64,000 bases of DNA from JSC-12 sp033764965 (GCA_033764965.1 JANRIN010000154.1:31504-95503); one strand, 5' to 3'. Positions 35,175 to 43,939 are shown, counted from the first letter of the stretch. Notes: generated from the letters alone by a model not told the origin. Translations and numbers: made by a program.

Positions 35175-35650
35175 GATTGCTCCAGGTACTTCACAAAACA
35201 TACCCGATGTTCCCCCAGCCCGTCATAATCTCGCATAGTAGGGATAGTATTTATCAAGTCATTGCTTTTCTCAATTTCAAATCCCAATCGTTGATGGAAG
35301 GCGATTGATCGAGTGTTGAATGGACTTGTAACACTTCGAACCAGGTTGCAGTTGCGCGATCGTACCTCCGTAAAAAATTGCTCATAGATCCGTCGCCCTA
35401 ACCCTTGTGAGCGATACTTTGGATTCACTCCCATAAAATGAACATAAGCTTCATTTAGATAGGTTTGGGATACAAATCCAATCAGAAAAGCAGCAATCTG
35501 ATTCAATTCTTCAATCACAAAACTCGTATCTGAAAAATGGATAAAAAACAGTCGCGGGAGCATATCGGTCATCGATCGCCCACCCCACCACTGATTCAGA
35601 ACTGGAATAATCAATCCATAGTCTGCTTCAACCACATTTCGTATTTTCAT
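35171..35650 (-). CDS. GNAT family N-acetyltransferase inside the NMG operon
   Basis: 159 residues. The GNAT acetyl-CoA site is seen in VHFMGVNPKYRSQGLGRRIYEQF (the Q/RxxGxG/A motif as RSQGLG), and NTRSIAFHQRLGFEIEK gives the usual C-terminal motif B. The N-terminus MKIRNVVEADYGLIIPVLNQ is typical. The substrate is unknown. Its stop overlaps the mgdB start as ATGA, and it lies 54 bases after mgdA, so it is translated together with the dehydrogenase subunits. It may modify an amine, an amino acid, or a protein of the pathway. Confidence 0.9.
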   Translation of the reverse strand: MKIRNVVEADYGLIIPVLNQWWGGRSMTDMLPRLFFIHFSDTSFVIEELNQIAAFLIGFVSQTYLNEAYVHFMGVNPKYRSQGLGRRIYEQFFTEVRSRNCNLVRSVTSPFNTRSIAFHQRLGFEIEKSNDLINTIPTMRDYDGLGEHRVCFVKYLEQS

Positions 35651-35704
35651 GCCACGCTCCCACCTCTTACCTAGAACAGTTCGCAGATCGCCTCCACAAC
35701 TCCC

Positions 35705-36946
35705 TCAATGTCCAACCGATGCTGCCCCTTTTTCACCCACTAATTGATAATTGGCAAATCGAGATAAGGAAAAATCTTGAATTAACTCATGATTGCGATC
35801 GTTCGCGACGGTATACGCCATCGTTTTGCCACACACAGGCGTTGCCTTGAAGCCCCAGGTGCCCCAACCTGCATCCAGATAAAATCCTGCAATATCCGTC
35901 TTGCCCATGATTGGGGCAAAATCGGGAGTCATGTCTGCCATACCTGCCCACTGCCGCACCACCTTCACAGGGGACAAAAACGGAAACAGTTCTAACATAT
36001 GAGCGGCTAAACCCTCCACAAACTCCAAGGTCGAGCGGGTGGAATGTAACTCGTAGGGATCAAGGGATGCGCCCATCACCAGTTCGCCCCGTGCGGTTTG
36101 ACTCACATAAACGTGCAAACTCCCCGACACAATGATCGGATCCAACCAGGGTTTCAGCGGTTCGCTAACCATTGCTTGTAGCGGATAAATGCAAAGGGGC
36201 GATCGCAACCCCACCATTTGCAGCAACCGTGGCGTAAATCCAGCCACCGCACACAACACTCTCGATGTGGAAATGTCTCCTTTGCTGGTGTGTACTCCCG
36301 TCACTTTGTCAGATTTCACCTGAATTCCCAACACCTCGGTTTGTTGATGAATTTCAACCCCTCGCTGATCCGCCCCTCGTCCATAGCCCCACGCCACCGC
36401 ATCATGTCGCGCAATACTCCCAGGCGCATGATATAGCGCTCCCAGCACAGGCGCTTTGCCGCCACAAGTTAAATCCATATGGGGGCAGGCTTTTTGAATC
36501 GTGGCGGGATCAACCAACTCGCTCTCAATCCCAAAGTGCTTGTTCACCTCCGATCGCCAACGCATGGTACGAATCGAGGCATCGGTGTGTGCCAGGGTGA
36601 AATGTCCCCGATTGGAATAGAACAAGTTCAGATCAAAATCCTGAGATAAATCCTGCCAGAGTCGCACCGATTCATCGTAAAACTTTACCCCTTCAGGCGT
36701 GAGGTAGTTGGAGCGAATAATGGTCGTGTTGCGTCCGGTGTTGCCGCCGCCTAAATACCCTTTTTCTAGCACAGCCACATTCGTCATACCATGATCCCGC
36801 GCCAGGTAGTAAGCCGCCGCCAAACCATGCCCACCCCCACCAATGATCGCCGCGTCGTAAGTCGGCTGGAGGCGATCGTGCCGCCGAAACATAGTAGGTT
36901 CGGGATGCTGTTTAGCCAGTGCAAACTTCAGCAAGTTAAAAGGCAT
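35705..36946 (-). CDS. mgdA: N-methylglutamate dehydrogenase subunit A (sarcosine-oxidase beta type)
   Basis: 413 residues of the SoxB/DAO flavoprotein family, the catalytic subunit that oxidises the N-methyl group of its substrate. The FAD-binding start DAAIIGGGGHGLAAAYYLA and LEKGYLGGGNTGRNTTIIRS are present. In heterotetrameric sarcosine oxidase a His in the motif RHDAVAW carries covalent FMN; here this is ARHDAVAWGYGRGA with His181. WAGMADMTPDFAPIMG and GWGTWGFKATP complete the family pattern. It is the first gene of the minus-strand set and diverges from the XRE-cupin regulator. Confidence 0.88.
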   Translation of the reverse strand: MPFNLLKFALAKQHPEPTMFRRHDRLQPTYDAAIIGGGGHGLAAAYYLARDHGMTNVAVLEKGYLGGGNTGRNTTIIRSNYLTPEGVKFYDESVRLWQDLSQDFDLNLFYSNRGHFTLAHTDASIRTMRWRSEVNKHFGIESELVDPATIQKACPHMDLTCGGKAPVLGALYHAPGSIARHDAVAWGYGRGADQRGVEIHQQTEVLGIQVKSDKVTGVHTSKGDISTSRVLCAVAGFTPRLLQMVGLRSPLCIYPLQAMVSEPLKPWLDPIIVSGSLHVYVSQTARGELVMGASLDPYELHSTRSTLEFVEGLAAHMLELFPFLSPVKVVRQWAGMADMTPDFAPIMGKTDIAGFYLDAGWGTWGFKATPVCGKTMAYTVANDRNHELIQDFSLSRFANYQLVGEKGAASVGH

Positions 36947-37014
36947 AAGTTTCCCAACAGGAATCTTTGCTGAACATCATGCACTTTTGTTTCCTACTTG
37001 TCAACAAAGTTTCC

Positions 37015-37023
37015 TGCTATGAT
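37015..37023 (+). promoter_or_regulatory. possible extended -10 element of the regulator gene
   Basis: TGCTATGAT fits an extended -10 (TGnTATnnT). It lies 55 bases before the regulator start at 37078, in the 131-base divergent region between mgdA and the regulator. A TTGTCA lies at 36998 but only 14 bases upstream, too close for a normal -35. The call rests on the consensus only. Confidence 0.3.
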
Positions 37024-37077
37024 TCAAATACCCAATCTCCCCAACCCCTAAACCCCAACCCCCAACTTCCAATAACC

Positions 37078-37713
37078 ATGACAGAAGCTACAGCCAGTTC
37101 TATTGAGCGATCGCCCGATCCGCCTTTTGTCGATCCATTAGAGCGCTACATCGGCAGTACGGTACGAGAATTACGCCAAAAGCTGGGACTGACGATCGCG
37201 GAAATTGCCGAGCAAACGGGCATCTCTCGCGGTATGTTATCCAAAATTGAAAACGCGCAAACAGCGACCAGTTTGGAAACGTTGGCAAAGCTGGCAAATG
37301 CGTTGGGAATTTCTCTATCGGTCTTCTTTCGCAATTACGATGTGCCAGGAGGAGGGGCGCAACTGGTCAAGCAGGGCGAAGGCATGGAAGTAGTCCGGCG
37401 GGGAACGAAGCGGGGTCACACTTACCACTTGCTGGCTTACGATCAGGGTCCAACCAAGTTGTTTGAACCCTTCCTGATCACAATGGATGATGCTTCTGAA
37501 GTGTTTCCAACCTTTGAGCATCCCGGAATTGAGTTTATTTATCTACTGGAGGGCAAGCTGGAATATCGGCATGGGCAGACAACTTACTTGCTAGAACCCG
37601 GCGATGCCCTCACGTTTCGCGGCGAGATTCCCCACGGTCCTGAGAAGTTGGTTGAACTGCCTATCCGCTTTCTCGCGATTATCTACTACTCCACCTTGCT
37701 GACTGAGCATTAA
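37078..37713 (+). CDS. XRE-family regulator with C-terminal cupin domain
   Basis: 211 residues. Residues ~18-75 form an XRE helix-turn-helix (VRELRQKLGLTIAEIAEQTG, then SRGMLSKIENAQTATSLETL), and ~120-205 form a cupin (EVFPTFEHPGIEFIYLLEGK, then LLEPGDALTFRGEIPHGP) that probably senses a small molecule. Regulators of this kind often control amino-acid or amine catabolism genes, such as PuuR-like and SutR-like proteins. I use the ATG at 37078 (MTEATASS); an in-frame TTG at 36967 would add a non-conserved stretch. It diverges from mgdA and is the natural candidate regulator of the NMG operon. Confidence 0.9.
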   Translation: MTEATASSIERSPDPPFVDPLERYIGSTVRELRQKLGLTIAEIAEQTGISRGMLSKIENAQTATSLETLAKLANALGISLSVFFRNYDVPGGGAQLVKQGEGMEVVRRGTKRGHTYHLLAYDQGPTKLFEPFLITMDDASEVFPTFEHPGIEFIYLLEGKLEYRHGQTTYLLEPGDALTFRGEIPHGPEKLVELPIRFLAIIYYSTLLTEH

Positions 37714-37721
37714 ATCAGAGT

Positions 37722-38018
37722 TTAAGCATGAGGGTTACCTGTTCGCTCATAAGCGTCAATAAAATCGAACACAGATTTGTGAGTGCCCGTAACATGTATC
37801 GATCCATCATACTTATTCACGATGATTGGGGCATTTCCCGCAATAGCATCCCTGAGTTCTCCAGTTTCAATATGTTTGCTTGAATCATAGAAGAAGACCC
37901 AGCCAAAATTTCTTTCGATCGTTGCCTCATCCAAGAGCACCGGATGTCCACCATTAACATCCCAATTTTTAGAGATTTGCTCAAGTGCAAGTAGTCTGGC
38001 TTCTTCTTTATTGATCAT
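37722..38018 (-). CDS. Imm35/YrhB-like small protein
   Basis: 98 residues. The core NFGWVFFYDSSKHIETGELR, then GNAPIIVNKYDGSIHVTGTH, is that of the immunity protein 35 / YrhB domain family. Members occur as immunity proteins of polymorphic toxin systems or as stand-alone proteins; no toxin gene is adjacent here. Its stop is 8 bases from the regulator stop, in convergent orientation. Confidence 0.8.
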   Translation of the reverse strand: MINKEEARLLALEQISKNWDVNGGHPVLLDEATIERNFGWVFFYDSSKHIETGELRDAIAGNAPIIVNKYDGSIHVTGTHKSVFDFIDAYERTGNPHA

Positions 38019-38038
38019 TTATTCTTGTCTCTTTTGGG

Positions 38039-38078
38039 TCTAAACCTCGGAGGTTTAAGCGTCAACCTGGTTATTACA
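38039..38078. repeat. AAACCTCGGAGGTTT dispersed repeat
   Basis: TAAACCTCGGAGGTTTAAGC is a near-perfect palindrome and is followed by GTCAACCTGGTTATTAC. It is the same type as those at 7508, 26993 and 56571 and separates the Imm35-like and Uma2 genes. Confidence 0.7.
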
Positions 38079-38080
38079 CT

Positions 38081-38668
38081 TCAAGGTAAAAGCTCCACAT
38101 CTTCGTAGAGCAGCGCCAAGGGAAATCGGCAATCCAGGCTGGCAAAATGAACCTCGGTGTTTTCAGGATTGGACTCGCGACTAACGGATTGCACCAATTC
38201 CCAATTGCCCCGTTCATTCAGGCGGTAGCATTCTAAACCTGGGCGATCGGGGTCAATCAACACATATTCTTGCAACGTTTCAATCCGGCGATATTGGCGA
38301 AACTTTTCCCCTCTATCCACAGCTTCCGTGCTGGGTGACAACACTTCTACGATTAAGCAAGGGTAACGAATGTATTGTCGTGCAGCACGGTCACGATCGT
38401 CACACGTCACCGAAACATCCGCATAATGAAACGGTCCACTCTCAGATACCGCAACTTTGGCATCACTGGTCAACACCTTGCAACCCTTCCCGCGCAGATG
38501 AGCCTTGAGCAACGCCGATAGATTCACCGCCACCTGGTTATGCGGAATCGTGCCCCCCGTCATCGCCATGACTTCGCCATTAAAGTATTCATAGCGCAGA
38601 GGCTGGGCTTCTTCCCACACTAAATACTCCTGGGGAGTCATGCTGGGAAAACCTGGATTTGCAATCAT
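38081..38668 (-). CDS. Uma2 family (DUF820) putative endonuclease
   Basis: 195 residues. Typical Uma2 features are MTPQEYLVWEEAQPLRYEYF, NGEVMAMTGGTIPHNQVAVN, the catalytic-type HYADVSVTCDDRD, CLIVEVLSPSTEAVDRGEKF and EYVLIDPDRP. The Asp/Glu/Lys pattern of a PD-(D/E)xK nuclease fold is kept. I chose the ATG at 38668 because GGGAG stands 6-7 bases before it; an open frame continues further up to 38845 without a good start. It is unrelated in close sequence to the Uma2 gene at 18599-19246. Confidence 0.88.
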   Translation of the reverse strand: MIANPGFPSMTPQEYLVWEEAQPLRYEYFNGEVMAMTGGTIPHNQVAVNLSALLKAHLRGKGCKVLTSDAKVAVSESGPFHYADVSVTCDDRDRAARQYIRYPCLIVEVLSPSTEAVDRGEKFRQYRRIETLQEYVLIDPDRPGLECYRLNERGNWELVQSVSRESNPENTEVHFASLDCRFPLALLYEDVELLP

Positions 38669-38856
38669 TGCCATCTCCCATTGTGAACCGCTTCTTTCAC
38701 TGTACCGAACTTGCTCATACGAATTTAAACGAAGCCGCAGGCAGGGGGATCTTAATTTGTAGCGTGTCGAAAGCAAATTGGCATAAGGTAGAGGAATTTT
38801 GTTTTTCGGGGAATTTTTAGCGGTAAAGTTGGATTTGACTAACACGCGCTATTCCT

Positions 38857-40236
38857 ATGTTTCGATTCCCGTGGTCAGGACGATCGCCAAAGTCCCCCCG
38901 CTTCACCGATGAGCAGATTCAAGCCAAAGTCTATGAACTCTGGAGAGCACGTGGGTTTGTAGGCAGTTCACCGGACGAAGACCGACTCAAGGCGATCGCG
39001 CTCCTGGAGGAAGCCGCCGCAGCAACCCCTGGAACCAAACACCGTTTGGACGACTGGGGCAACAAAGACGATCGCGAGTTTGCGTTGAAGGTCAAACAGT
39101 TTCAATGGGAGCGACTCAAAACCATCATTTCTGCATTGGGGCTGGGAGCAACCGCGATCGCCGCAATCGGCTTATTCATTACCTACCGACAGGGGGAAGA
39201 ACGGCTGATTACAGACCGCTTCTCCAAAGCAGTGGAGCAACTCGGAAACAAGGAAGACATCTCTGTGCGGATTGGTGGCATCTACGCCCTCGAACGCCTT
39301 GCCAAAGACTCGCCGAAAGACCACTGGACCGCGATGGAGGTTTTGACGGCTTTTGTCCGAGAGCGATCGCCCAAGCGCCAGCAGCCCTCCCCTGGAATAT
39401 CCAAACGTCTGTTACCCAACGGTAAAGAATTAGGACTTTCAGAGATTCCGACCGATGGGCAGTCAGCCCTGCTCGTGATCGGCAGACGGGACGTATCCAA
39501 AGAGACTGAAGCGCAGAGACTCGTTTTGAGTCAAGCCTATCTTGTAGGGGCAATCCTCAGCAATGCCAATTTTCAAAGGGCAGAACTTTGGGGAGCCAAT
39601 TTGGAAGGGGCACAACTCGGCGAAATCAACTTGCAAGAGGCGTACCTTGCCAAAGCCAACTTGCAAGAGGCAACACTCTGGGAAGCCAATTTGCAAGGGG
39701 CAATCTTTGTCAGAGCCAATTTGCAAAAGGCAGAACTTCGGGGAGCCAATTTGCAAGATGCAACCCTCGTGGGAGCCAATTTGGAAGGGGCAACCATCAG
39801 GAGAGCCGATCTGCAAGGGGCAAACCTCGGCAGAGCCAATTTGCAAAGGGTAGAACTCGACAGAGCCAATTTGCAAGAGGCAAGTCTCGTGGAAGCCAAC
39901 TTGCAAGAGGCAAGTCTCGTGGAAGCCAATTTGCAAGAGTCAAGCCTCGGCTACGCCAGTTTGCAAGGGGCAAGGCTCGTCGGTGCCGAATTGCAAGGTG
40001 CTATCCTACTTGCCACCGATCTCCGCGACGCAGAAGGGCTAACCCAAGCACAGTTGGAGGGAGGAGAACCACCGCTGCTGTGTCATGTGGCGCTACCGCA
40101 AGAAATCAAGGTCAACCCAAATCGCGACTGCGATCGCCTCCCGCCAGAATTGGTCAAGCGGTATCCAGACTTCTTCCCAACCCTTGAGAAAGCTAAGAAT
40201 TCAGTAGACAAGGCTCGGAAGCGGCAATGGGAGTAG
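38857..40236 (+). CDS. membrane protein with pentapeptide repeats
   Basis: 459 residues. The N-terminus (FTDEQIQAKVYELWRARGF) resembles DUF2934. One membrane helix at ~88-107 (IISALGLGATAIAAIGLFIT) is followed by a helical region with ALERLAKDSPKDHWTAMEVL. Residues ~225-395 form about 35 pentapeptide repeats of type A(N/D)LQx, giving a right-handed beta-helix rod. The DNA shows it as near-identical 15-45 base units such as GCCAATTTGCAAG. A short C-terminal tail ends KARKRQWE. Such proteins often have scaffold or membrane-organising roles; no specific function is known. Confidence 0.9.
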   Translation: MFRFPWSGRSPKSPRFTDEQIQAKVYELWRARGFVGSSPDEDRLKAIALLEEAAAATPGTKHRLDDWGNKDDREFALKVKQFQWERLKTIISALGLGATAIAAIGLFITYRQGEERLITDRFSKAVEQLGNKEDISVRIGGIYALERLAKDSPKDHWTAMEVLTAFVRERSPKRQQPSPGISKRLLPNGKELGLSEIPTDGQSALLVIGRRDVSKETEAQRLVLSQAYLVGAILSNANFQRAELWGANLEGAQLGEINLQEAYLAKANLQEATLWEANLQGAIFVRANLQKAELRGANLQDATLVGANLEGATIRRADLQGANLGRANLQRVELDRANLQEASLVEANLQEASLVEANLQESSLGYASLQGARLVGAELQGAILLATDLRDAEGLTQAQLEGGEPPLLCHVALPQEIKVNPNRDCDRLPPELVKRYPDFFPTLEKAKNSVDKARKRQWE

Positions 40237-40473
40237 GGTTGACGACAGGAGGCGTGGTCGCGCCTTTAGCGAGGAACTTCGGTGGAGTAGCCCACGCCTC
40301 ACTTGCGGACGATGCGTGGTTGAACAGACATTTTCCATAATCAGAATTGCTGATTAGAAGTCGAAGTTCTTGCTTCGATCCTTGCCAATCGTGCAGCCGT
40401 TTTGGGCAGAACTCCGACTTCTCAAGATTCTCGTTGCTAAAATCTGAGTAAATAAATGATTTGAGAAATCGCA

Positions 40474-40674
40474 ATGAAGATTAAAGCTGTAATTTGGCAA
40501 GAGGATGATGTTTGGTGTGGCTCTGTACCTGCGCTGCCGGGATGCCATACCTGGGGCGAGAGCTACGAACAGCTTTTAGAGATGCTGGAAGATGCAATTC
40601 AGGGTTGGCTGGAAGTTGCCAGCGAACGGGAAAATCTTGCAGCAGATCAGCAAGTGGTTGAATTGTCTGTATGA
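40474..40674 (+). CDS. hicB: HicB-like antitoxin
   Basis: 66 residues with the degraded RNase-H-like HicB fold: KAVIWQEDDVWCGSVPALPG, then CHTWGESYEQLLEMLEDAI. It neutralises the HicA mRNA nuclease encoded next. There is no added DNA-binding domain of the usual length, so autoregulation is uncertain. The 3' end overlaps hicA as ATGA. The order, antitoxin first, is one of the two known in HicAB systems. Confidence 0.88.
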   Translation: MKIKAVIWQEDDVWCGSVPALPGCHTWGESYEQLLEMLEDAIQGWLEVASERENLAADQQVVELSV

Positions 40675-40880
40675 AGGCGCTGTCTGGGAAAGCTTTTTGC
40701 AAAATCGTCGAGCAATACGGCTGGGAGTTAAAGCGAGTGACTGGAAGCCATCACATTTATTGCAAAGAGGGCGAGAAAGCTATTCTCTCAATTCCAGTAC
40801 ATAGTAATCGGGATTTGCCAACTGGAACGTTGAGGAGTTTGATGAAAGATGCTGGTTTGACTGAAGAGGATTTAGCCTAA
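40671..40880 (+). CDS. hicA: HicA mRNA interferase toxin
   Basis: 69 residues. The double-stranded-RNA-binding-like fold is shown by LSGKAFCKIVEQYGWELKRV, the catalytic GSHH (His27 or His28), and the C-terminal IPVHSNRDLPTGTLRSLMKD. The enzyme cuts mRNAs when free of HicB. The gene is intact and coupled to hicB through an ATGA overlap. Confidence 0.92.
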   Translation: MKALSGKAFCKIVEQYGWELKRVTGSHHIYCKEGEKAILSIPVHSNRDLPTGTLRSLMKDAGLTEEDLA

Positions 40881-40957
40881 AACTTGTGTATTTGCGTGCA
40901 GGATCGCGCCTTTGGCAATCGCGCTTATCGAGGGGGAAGCCGCAGGTAAACGACTAT

Positions 40958-41569
40958 TTACTCTTGTCTAACGCTATTGGGAACTGGAACGGAAGATAAT
41001 CCAGCGATCGCTTTCAGGTTTTGGCAGCGCAGCAGTTCCACAAAATTCAAACCGCGGCGGTTTTCAATTTCGGCAACAGCGGCGATCGCGTCCAGCAAAT
41101 GACGGGCAGCATCGGACTCTGGGTATCCCCGCCTTAGCGCGACTTGAATCGCAGCTTCGTCGGCATCCAGTTCTCGCTGAGTGCTGCGGTTGTTGCGCCA
41201 AATTTGCGTACCCGCGATCGTGCTCAGGGTTCCGGCAGCAACAATGCCCACCGGATCTGCCTGAACGGCTTCAATCACGGCTCCTAAAGCCCCAATCAAC
41301 ACCAACCCTTGATAAACACTGGGCTGAAACCATTTGACTCCAGTCACCCAACTCACCGATCGCAGCACCAACAAATCCCGCTCTGCTGGCGACAATTCAT
41401 TCAGCAACTCGAAATTAATCCAAACAGGACGTTCCGTCGTCCAGGGTTTGGGAAACGGACAATCAATTACAACTCGCTGCTCCGGCTTGCTCACAAGTTT
41501 CGTCAGCATCCGACCGGAGGCAGGCAACACATCCATTAAGCGGCGAATCTCTTGTTCGTGTCCGTACAT
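40958..41569 (-). CDS. DUF3318 protein with two hydrophobic segments
   Basis: 203 residues of a cyanobacterial family without known function. Its features are EIRRLMDVLPASGRMLTKLV at the start, CPFPKPWTTERPVWINFELL, a hydrophobic stretch (VYQGLVLIGALGAVIEAV...IVAAGTLSTIAGTQIW) that may form a membrane hairpin, and ELDADEAAIQVALRRGY. The last, with the preceding regular ERDLLVLRSVSWV, recalls peptidase M48-like proteins, but no HExxH is seen. It is last in a minus-strand series from the glycosyltransferase. Confidence 0.78.
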   Translation of the reverse strand: MYGHEQEIRRLMDVLPASGRMLTKLVSKPEQRVVIDCPFPKPWTTERPVWINFELLNELSPAERDLLVLRSVSWVTGVKWFQPSVYQGLVLIGALGAVIEAVQADPVGIVAAGTLSTIAGTQIWRNNRSTQRELDADEAAIQVALRRGYPESDAARHLLDAIAAVAEIENRRGLNFVELLRCQNLKAIAGLSSVPVPNSVRQE

Positions 41570-41608
41570 ATCAAATTAAAACACCCGGAATTGAGACGAA
41601 CGCAACAA

Positions 41609-42346
41609 TCATTGCAAGGGTTCTAAGCTCTTGGCAAGGGCTGAGAGGGCACCAGGCACCTGGGCTTCTCCAGCTTGAGTTGCCGCAATTAACAGGAGCA
41701 GAATGTTTTGGGTTGCAGGACGGACTAAAATCGCCCCTCGCACCGGTTGAGTATTGCCGCCGATCGTCAGGTTGCCAGCCCAATCCATCACTGCTCCACC
41801 GCCAGCCTCCAACCGAGCCACAGACGGCTGAAATCCCTCTCCTCGCTGAAACACCGTCGTTGCAATTTTTGCCAACCCTTCGCTGTTATCATAACCAGCC
41901 ACCAGCCCGATCGGATTACCCAACGGTTGAGATTGAGCCACCACGGTATACGCCACATTGCCATCGGGAGACTCAATCAACACTGACCCGGATAGAGGAC
42001 TGACCTTGTAGTTTTTTAACACGCCCACCTTAAAGCGTCCATTCGCATCTGAATAGGTGCTGCCCAATTCTGCGGGGGGTGCGGTGGAGGCAGGGGGGGC
42101 AGGGGGAGCGGGAGCTACGGAAGGGGCGACTGGGACGGGAGGAATGGGCACAGGAGCGGTAGGAGCAGGGGAGACAGCGGGAGCGGGGGAAGATTTGGGT
42201 GAGGTGGTAGGGCGGGGAGATTGGGCTTGCGCTGAGGGAGAAATCCAATTGGGTAGCGCTTGGTGCCAGATCGCCACCAGCATCACGGTCAAAGCTGCCA
42301 AACACCAAATGAGCCAACGATTGCGCTTCATGCTTTTACGCTTCAT
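41609..42346 (-). CDS. secreted or anchored protein with Pro-rich linker
   Basis: 245 residues. A basic start (MKRKSMKRNR) and a hydrophobic segment (WLIWCLAALTVMLVAIW) form a signal peptide or anchor. Residues ~42-95 are Pro/Ala/Ser-rich. Residues ~97-245 form a compact domain (YSDANGRFKVGVLKNYKVSP, VLIESPDGNVAYTVVAQSQP, GRF and PAT motifs) like the PsbP/YbbD-type or lipid-exposed domains, though I cannot assign it. The gene follows the CNT transporter gene by 13 bases and is probably in the same operon. Confidence 0.72.
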   Translation of the reverse strand: MKRKSMKRNRWLIWCLAALTVMLVAIWHQALPNWISPSAQAQSPRPTTSPKSSPAPAVSPAPTAPVPIPPVPVAPSVAPAPPAPPASTAPPAELGSTYSDANGRFKVGVLKNYKVSPLSGSVLIESPDGNVAYTVVAQSQPLGNPIGLVAGYDNSEGLAKIATTVFQRGEGFQPSVARLEAGGGAVMDWAGNLTIGGNTQPVRGAILVRPATQNILLLLIAATQAGEAQVPGALSALAKSLEPLQ

Positions 42347-42359
42347 GCTGAAAGCCTCC

Positions 42360-43937
42360 TCACGGTCTACCTAAAATCGAGGGATTGCCAGTGTCGTACA
42401 ACCCCGCAATGCAACCAATCATCAAGGTTGCCAGGGTGGCTGCCCAGAGCGCTTTCCACGCCAGAGAGGTAATGTCCTTACGGCGAGAAGGCACTAACCC
42501 AACAAATCCCCCCACAAAAATGCCCAACGAAGGAATATGAGCAAATCCGCAGAGGGCATAGCTAATAACAAGTAGCGCTCGATCGCTGATGGCTCCCTGG
42601 CTGGCAAGCACGCCTAGCTGTTGGTAGGAAGGGACTTCCGTGGCAATGAGCCGCTGTCCCAGTAGCAGGGATGCCTGCCAAAGTTCCTGCCATTTCAAGG
42701 ACACACCCGTTAAAAACGTCAACGGCAAAAATAGTGCCCCGGCAATGTTTTGTAGCGTGACCACCTGAAACACTTGACCGATCGCCCGCACCAATGGCTG
42801 GGAACTCCCCGCTAAAGAAGCCAAATTGCCAAAGAAGAGATTGATCAGCGCCACTAAACCTAACACTGCAATCAGCAACGCCGCGATCGCCACTGCTAGC
42901 TTCACACCCTCCAAAGCGCCCACCACAATGCTTTCTAGCGGACTCAAGTAGGGGTCTTCGTCTGAGACGGGTGCAGCAGGGGGATCAACAGTCTCAACGA
43001 GCTTTGGGGCGGGTTCAACCGAATATGGAGCGGCGATCGTTGGCTCTGGTATTGGGTCTTCGCCTGTGAAGCCGTAAGGTCTAATCGGCTGGCTGGCAGC
43101 AACCTGGGGTTCTTCTAGCTCAAACCGTTCCTCCAGCACAACGCCCATCGTTTCCGGCACATCGGTTTCGGGCACAATGATTTTGGCAATCACGAAGCAG
43201 GCAGGAATCGCCATGATCGAAGCCGAAACCAGATGCCCGGTAATGTTGGGAAAAACCGGACGCAACAATCCCGCGTAGAGCGCTAACACGGTCGAGGCGA
43301 TGCTGCCAAAACAGGAAGCCAGAATAGCACACAACTCACTCCGAGTCATGCGTTCCAGGTAAGGACGCACCACCAAAGCGGATTCTATGCCAACGAAAAT
43401 ATTACTGGCTCCACTCAACGCCTCGGCTCCACTCAATTTCATCGTGCGTTGAAACAATCGCGCAAACCCATTGACGATCGGCTGAATCAAGCCCAGGGAG
43501 TAGAGTAACGCCATCAACGCCGAGAAAAAAATGACGCTGGGTAATGCTCGGAACGCAAAGACATAGCCCAGGTTGAGAAAGTCGGGACTGAGGCGATCGC
43601 CCGGCACCGGAACATAGGGCGGCGTGACTGCTCTGGCGATCCAGCGTCCGGCGAGCACTGGACCGGGAACACTCGTCACATCGGGTACTAACAAATTGCC
43701 AAACAAAAACCGTGCACCGGTTTCGGTGGCATCCAGCATCGAGTTCACAGCATTGCTGATCAGTTCCACAATTAAGCGCGTGACCGGAACTAGAAACACC
43801 AACAATCCCAAAACGAGTTGAATTCCTAACCCCCAGGCGATCGTTCTCCAGGGAATGAGGCGACGATTCTCTGAGGTCAACCAGGCGATACCACAGAGGG
43901 CAAAAATTCCGATAAAGGAGAGCAGATTCAGGGGCAT
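42360..43937 (-). CDS. concentrative nucleoside transporter (NupC/CNT family)
   Basis: 525 residues, about ten membrane segments. The CNT core is visible: FLNLGYVFAFRALPSVIFFS, TMKLSGAEALSGASNIFVGIESALVV, MTRSELCAILASCFGSIASTVLALYAG, and the C-terminal SYALCGFAHIPSLGIFVGGF. Members import nucleosides with sodium or protons. A hydrophilic insert of about 75 residues (~265-335, rich in Pro and Glu) interrupts the chain and is longer than in NupC. The purine biosynthesis gene purH is 7 kb away with no linkage. It follows the deacetylase gene by 2 bases. Confidence 0.9.
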   Translation of the reverse strand: MPLNLLSFIGIFALCGIAWLTSENRRLIPWRTIAWGLGIQLVLGLLVFLVPVTRLIVELISNAVNSMLDATETGARFLFGNLLVPDVTSVPGPVLAGRWIARAVTPPYVPVPGDRLSPDFLNLGYVFAFRALPSVIFFSALMALLYSLGLIQPIVNGFARLFQRTMKLSGAEALSGASNIFVGIESALVVRPYLERMTRSELCAILASCFGSIASTVLALYAGLLRPVFPNITGHLVSASIMAIPACFVIAKIIVPETDVPETMGVVLEERFELEEPQVAASQPIRPYGFTGEDPIPEPTIAAPYSVEPAPKLVETVDPPAAPVSDEDPYLSPLESIVVGALEGVKLAVAIAALLIAVLGLVALINLFFGNLASLAGSSQPLVRAIGQVFQVVTLQNIAGALFLPLTFLTGVSLKWQELWQASLLLGQRLIATEVPSYQQLGVLASQGAISDRALLVISYALCGFAHIPSLGIFVGGFVGLVPSRRKDITSLAWKALWAATLATLMIGCIAGLYDTGNPSILGRP

Positions 43938-43939
43938 CG

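Noticed and set aside
31208..36946. Sarcosine oxidase operon for glycine betaine breakdown
   Set aside because: No sarcosine or betaine genes (glyA, dimethylglycine enzymes) are linked, whereas gmaS and mgsABC are; kept as the main alternative.
39545..40020. Tandem DNA repeats of GCCAATTTGCAAG as a mobile or satellite repeat
   Set aside because: They encode in-frame pentapeptide repeats and are explained by that protein.
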